From positions 28,476 through 64,542 of the forward strand of contig JAGNKX010000024.1 in NCBI GenBank assembly GCA_017999915.1: DNA of 36,067 nucleotides. Reading direction: 5' to 3'. This document shows, piece after piece, positions 33,346-36,067 of this stretch. Numbering within the stretch: position 1 is the first letter of the stretch; the number at the start of each line of letters is the position of its first letter. Origin of the DNA: Spirochaetota bacterium (lineage in GTDB: Bacteria; Spirochaetota; UBA4802; UBA5550). A program made the position numbers and the translations under genes. The notes beneath the pieces were generated by a model. The model had not been told where the DNA came from and did no database searches. It saw only the letters and a list, made by a program, of their open reading frames with translations.

Positions 33346-33440
33346 TGCGTATTCCGGCCGTAACCTGCCAGTGATTCCGGAGTAAACCTGCCACCTATTC
33401 CGGCGGAAAGCTGCCACCCATTCCGGGGCAATCCTGCCAC
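33346..33440. repeat. Multiple terminal repeats at the IS21 left end
   Basis: TTCCGG recurs at about 33352, 33374, 33396 and 33419, each followed some 7-8 bases later by a CTGCCA motif, giving four imperfect units of about 22 bp. In IS21-type elements such repeats are the transposase-binding sites. Confidence 0.8.
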
Positions 33441-33524
33441 TTTGTAAAACAAAAAACATTACCAATCCCTGACAAGTCATAGAAATCTCTCCGGATTACA
33501 ATGAATCAATGGAGAGATACGGAC

Positions 33525-35087
33525 ATGGCGCAGAGGAGAACACCCATGAGGAAAGTCAGGGAAATACTACGGCTTCATGAAGAATGCGGCCTGAGCCTGC
33601 GAAAAACGGCCCAGGCGTTAAGCCTGTCACGGCCGGTGACCAATGAGTATTACTCAAAATGCAAACAGCAGGGGCTGACTTATGAAACCATAAAAGAAAT
33701 GCCGGATGACGAGCTCGTCAGAATGATGCAGACAGAGCCCCGGATCGTGGATGAACGATATATCAAACTGGCAGGCCGTTTTGAATATTACGCCCGGGAA
33801 CTCACTCGCGTGGGAGTTACCCGGCAGCTTTTATGGGAGGAATACCGGCGAGAAGAACCGGATAGGTATGGGTATTCTCAATTCTGCTGGCATTTCCAGA
33901 GCTGGGAGAAGTCTCAGGAGCTTTCCATGCACATGGAACACAAGGTCGGGGACAAGATGTTCGTGGATTTTGCTGGGAAGAAGCTCGCCATTACCGATAG
34001 AACAACGGGCATAGTCCGACCGGTAGAGGTATTTGTCGCAATACTCGGGGCCAGCAATCTTACCTATGTGGAAGCGGCCATGACCCAGCAGAAACACGAT
34101 TTCATCAACGTGAATGTCAACGCTCTTCACTACCTGGGCGGCGTTCCGCGGGCCATCGTTCCCGATTGCCTCAAGTCAGGCGTGGCAAAGGGCGACAAGT
34201 ATGAGCCGGAAATCAATCCGGAATATTATGATTTTGCCCGCCATTACGGCACCACCATCCTGCCCGCACGGCCGTACAAGCCCCGCGACAAGGCGATGGT
34301 GGAAGGAGCGGTGAAGATCGTGTATACATGGATCTACGCGCGCCTGAGAGACCGTATTTTTTATTCCCTTGAGGAATTGAATCGAGCGATTCGGGAAGAG
34401 CTGGAACACTACAACAGCCGGAAGATGCAGCGGTACGGGCAAAGCAGACGGGAATTGTTCGAGGAGATTGAAAAAGCGGCCCTCCAGGGGCTCCCGGGAG
34501 AACGTTATGAGATCAGGGAGTACAAACAACTTAAGGCCCAGTTCAACTATCATGTTTATCTGTCGGTGGACAAACACTATTACAGCGTGCCGTACCGGTT
34601 CCGGGGAAAGCAGATTGACATGCTTTTTACAGCTTCCGCGGTGGAATTGTACCACAACAATGTTCGTATCGCCTTCCACAAGCGGGACCGTGCGAAATAC
34701 GGCTATACGACCGTTCAGGAGCATATGCCGCCGAACCATCAGTGGCGCGACGACTGGAACGCTGAAAAACTCATCGGGTGGGCGGAATCGATCGGTAACG
34801 AAGTCAAGACGGTCGTTGAGGAAGTTCTTGCTTCCCGCCAGCACCCGGAGCAGGGATACAAAACCTGTCTGGGCATATTGAATCTTACGAAATCTTACGA
34901 GAACGTGCGGCTGGCAAACGCCTGCCGTCGCGCTATTGAGTATGAGCGGTATTCGTATCGCATGATTAAAAATATCCTACAGAACAACATGGATGCGCGC
35001 GTAGAAGAGCCCACGCTCTTCGACAGGACCGTGCCGCTCCATGAAAACATCAGGGGACGTGATTACTATGCACAGGAGGAAGCATGA
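33525..35087 (+). CDS. istA: IS21 family transposase IstA
   Basis: A 520-residue transposase from the ATG at 33525 (MAQRRTPMRKVREILRLHEE). It opens with a helix-turn-helix (GLSLRKTAQALSLSRPVTNE) and has the DDE core: MFVDFAGK, VPDCLKSGV and PRDKAMVEGAVK. The C-terminal domain includes HYYSVPYRFRGKQIDM, as expected. The frame is intact over full family length. GGAGAG lies about 10 bases upstream; an ATG at 33501 in frame is possible but has no ribosome site. It overlaps istB by 4 bp, the usual IS21 arrangement, so the two proteins are co-produced and the element could be active. Confidence 0.95.
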   Translation: MAQRRTPMRKVREILRLHEECGLSLRKTAQALSLSRPVTNEYYSKCKQQGLTYETIKEMPDDELVRMMQTEPRIVDERYIKLAGRFEYYARELTRVGVTRQLLWEEYRREEPDRYGYSQFCWHFQSWEKSQELSMHMEHKVGDKMFVDFAGKKLAITDRTTGIVRPVEVFVAILGASNLTYVEAAMTQQKHDFINVNVNALHYLGGVPRAIVPDCLKSGVAKGDKYEPEINPEYYDFARHYGTTILPARPYKPRDKAMVEGAVKIVYTWIYARLRDRIFYSLEELNRAIREELEHYNSRKMQRYGQSRRELFEEIEKAALQGLPGERYEIREYKQLKAQFNYHVYLSVDKHYYSVPYRFRGKQIDMLFTASAVELYHNNVRIAFHKRDRAKYGYTTVQEHMPPNHQWRDDWNAEKLIGWAESIGNEVKTVVEEVLASRQHPEQGYKTCLGILNLTKSYENVRLANACRRAIEYERYSYRMIKNILQNNMDARVEEPTLFDRTVPLHENIRGRDYYAQEEA

Positions 35088-35845
35088 ACAATCAGGCAAC
35101 AACAGAGAAGATGAAGGAGATGAAGCTGGACGGCATGTACCGGGCTTTCAAGGAAACGTTTGGAAGCTCCCTTCATGAGAGCCTCATGCCCGACGAGCTG
35201 ATAGCCCATCTTATCGATGCTGAATGGGACTGGCGCTACAATCGCAAACTGGAGCGGCTTATCAAGAAGGCATCGTTCCGCTACCGGGCCAGGATGGAAG
35301 AGATCGATTTTTCTTCCGGGCGAAACATCGATAAAAACACGCTTCTCAGGCTCGCCGGCTGCGAGTGGATCAACAAGGCGGAAAATCTGATCATCACCGG
35401 GGCAACCGGCGCGGGGAAAAGCTTCATAACCTGCGCCCTCGGCCACGCGGCCTGCACCCACAAGTTGAGCGTGAGGTATGCCAACTGTATGAAGCTCTTT
35501 GCCCATCTCAAGATCGCGAAAGCAGATGGTTCGTATCTGCGTGAGATGAAACATCTTCAGAAGCAGGACCTGATCATTATCGATGATTTCGGCCTCAAAC
35601 CACTCGACGCGGAGAATCGGCTTGTTTTGCTCGAACTTATGGAGGACCGGTACGGTCTGAAATCTACGATCATTTCGTCTCAGGTCCCGGTTAACAAGTG
35701 GTTCGATATCATCGGCGATCCGACCATTGCCGACGCCATCTGCGATCGGCTGGTCCATAATGCACACACCATGAATTTAAAGGGGGGATCAATGAGAAAA
35801 GCTCATGCAAAAAATTCTGGACGAAACCTGCCACATCGAGATTAG
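35084..35845 (+). CDS. istB: IS21 family helper ATPase IstB
   Basis: A 253-residue AAA+ protein related to DnaA/DnaC. Walker A is ITGATGAGKSFITCALGHAA, Walker B is LIIIDDFGLKPL, and the sensor region [19 protein letters not shown] is present. It assists IstA in target capture. The start ATG overlaps the istA stop (ATGA). The last 66 codons are duplicated in inverted orientation at 30758-30957. Confidence 0.96.
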   Translation: MNNQATTEKMKEMKLDGMYRAFKETFGSSLHESLMPDELIAHLIDAEWDWRYNRKLERLIKKASFRYRARMEEIDFSSGRNIDKNTLLRLAGCEWINKAENLIITGATGAGKSFITCALGHAACTHKLSVRYANCMKLFAHLKIAKADGSYLREMKHLQKQDLIIIDDFGLKPLDAENRLVLLELMEDRYGLKSTIISSQVPVNKWFDIIGDPTIADAICDRLVHNAHTMNLKGGSMRKAHAKNSGRNLPHRD

Positions 35846-35923
35846 CTTGTCAGTGGATTGGTAATGTCATCCAAGTGGTCAAGTTTTGGCCGGAATGGGT
35901 GGCAGGTTTCACCGGAATACGCA
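35646..35923. repeat. 278-bp inverted repeat partner of 30680-30957
   Basis: This copy, covering the end of istB and the IS21 right terminus, matches 30680-30957 in reverse complement without a visible difference. The two face each other across about 4.7 kb holding the IS66 genes and istA. Confidence 0.9.
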
Positions 35924-35929
35924 TCAAGA
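35924..35929. repeat. Right target-site duplication of the IS21-family element
   Basis: TCAAGA repeats the six bases at 33340-33345 directly after the element end. Confidence 0.8.
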
Positions 35930-35946
35930 TGGGGTTAATTTCTCAC

Positions 35947-35988
35947 GGGTCACCATATTCCCCAGGCCAGGGTCATGAATATTCCCCA
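35947..35988. repeat. Direct repeats, possibly the end of another IS21-like element
   Basis: GGGTCACCATATTCCCCA (35947-35964) and GGGTCATGAATATTCCCCA (35970-35988) recur with a period of about 23 bp. This resembles terminal multiple repeats of IS21-type elements of a different subgroup. The rest of the element, if any, lies outside the window; 35989-36067 shows no gene. Confidence 0.4.
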
Positions 35989-36067
35989 CCCCCGGGAACA
36001 GGCCTATCGTATTTCATTCACTCCACAATTTCAGTCTCATTGTCAAGCATGTTCCCTGTTGTATTAC

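Larger units (their letters stand above)
33346..35923 (+). mobile_element. Complete IS21-family insertion sequence (2578 bp)
   Basis: The element begins TGCGTATTCCGG at 33346 and ends CCGGAATACGCA at 35923, 12-bp perfect terminal inverted repeats. It encodes istA and istB and is bounded by TCAAGA duplications. The left end carries about four copies of a roughly 22-bp repeat (ATTCCGG followed by CCTGCCA), and the right end has inverted copies, the multiple-repeat arrangement typical of IS21. It sits inside the right end of an IS66-family element, so it arrived later. Confidence 0.93.
30958..35941 (-). mobile_element. IS66-family element, interrupted by an IS21-family element
   Basis: The left terminus is GTAAGCGTCAAATTAACCCC at 30958, a typical IS66-type end. 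The matching right-end sequence is found at 35928-35941, where the reverse complement reads AAATTAACCCCATC (13 of 14 matches to 30967-30980). Between lie tnpC, tnpB and tnpA on the minus strand, and then the IS21-family insertion (33346-35923). The outermost right bases (expected GACGCTTAC) are missing after 35941, and no 8-bp target duplication is present, so the right tip has been lost. Confidence 0.8.

Overview
The window looks like chromosome from a spirochaete (Spirochaetota), probably a free-living or environmental one of the Leptospira/Turneriella kind; the exact lineage cannot be fixed from sequence reading alone. The main pointer is a flagellin whose central part carries the MWFHMGP and [11 protein letters not shown] signature of spirochaetal periplasmic FlaB proteins, followed by the conserved flagellin C-terminus. 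Two predicted lipoproteins have relaxed lipoboxes (SFSC, LTQC), which fits. Most of the window is GC-rich; roughly 19.4-30.7 kb is clearly AT-rich.

Layout. 1-849: truncated branched-chain amino-acid type ABC substrate-binding lipoprotein (-). 850-1352: gene-free, with GC-rich palindromes. 1353-3921: an unrecognised protein (+), an unrecognised lipoprotein (-) and a flavin-reductase-like protein (+). 3928-9724, all on the minus strand: amtB, a PII gene and a TorF-like porin, closed by a strong terminator, then an AzgA-type purine permease and a membrane SpoIIE/RsbU-type phosphatase. A good sigma-54 promoter lies upstream of amtB, and just beyond it is a NifA-like sigma-54 activator (10074-11627). 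This makes a compact nitrogen-acquisition and signalling block. 11860-15308: a GAF/HD-GYP c-di-GMP phosphodiesterase-like protein (+), a cyclic-nucleotide-binding protein (-) and a DUF1846 protein (-). 15812-16660: flaB with a sigma-28-like -10 box and a terminator. 16736-17253: an IS200-like/REP-associated tyrosine transposase (RAYT) gene bracketed by two perfect long palindromes with the same core.

17243-30036 is a surface-polysaccharide locus. On the minus strand are a DegT-type aminotransferase, a 2-oxoacid dehydrogenase E1 alpha/beta pair, a polyprenyl-phosphate sugar transferase, a CapD/PglF-type nucleotide-sugar dehydratase, a GT4-type glycosyltransferase and galE. Diverging on the plus strand are a NodU/CmcH-type carbamoyltransferase, a 50-residue DUF5989 protein, an SxtJ-like membrane protein and an SGNH hydrolase-like protein. 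Together they plausibly make and decorate (amino, carbamoyl, possibly acyl or branched groups) a sugar chain. No flippase or polymerase gene is in view.

30037-36067 is an insertion-sequence pile-up: an IS256-like scrap, an ISKra4-like transposase with a homopolymer frameshift and cut short, a 278-bp inverted copy of an IS21 right end, an IS66-family element (tnpABC), and a complete IS21-family element (istAB) with a 6-bp target duplication inserted in the right end of the IS66 element. The last 126 bp may be the end of yet another IS21-like element. No tRNA, rRNA or CRISPR array was recognised.
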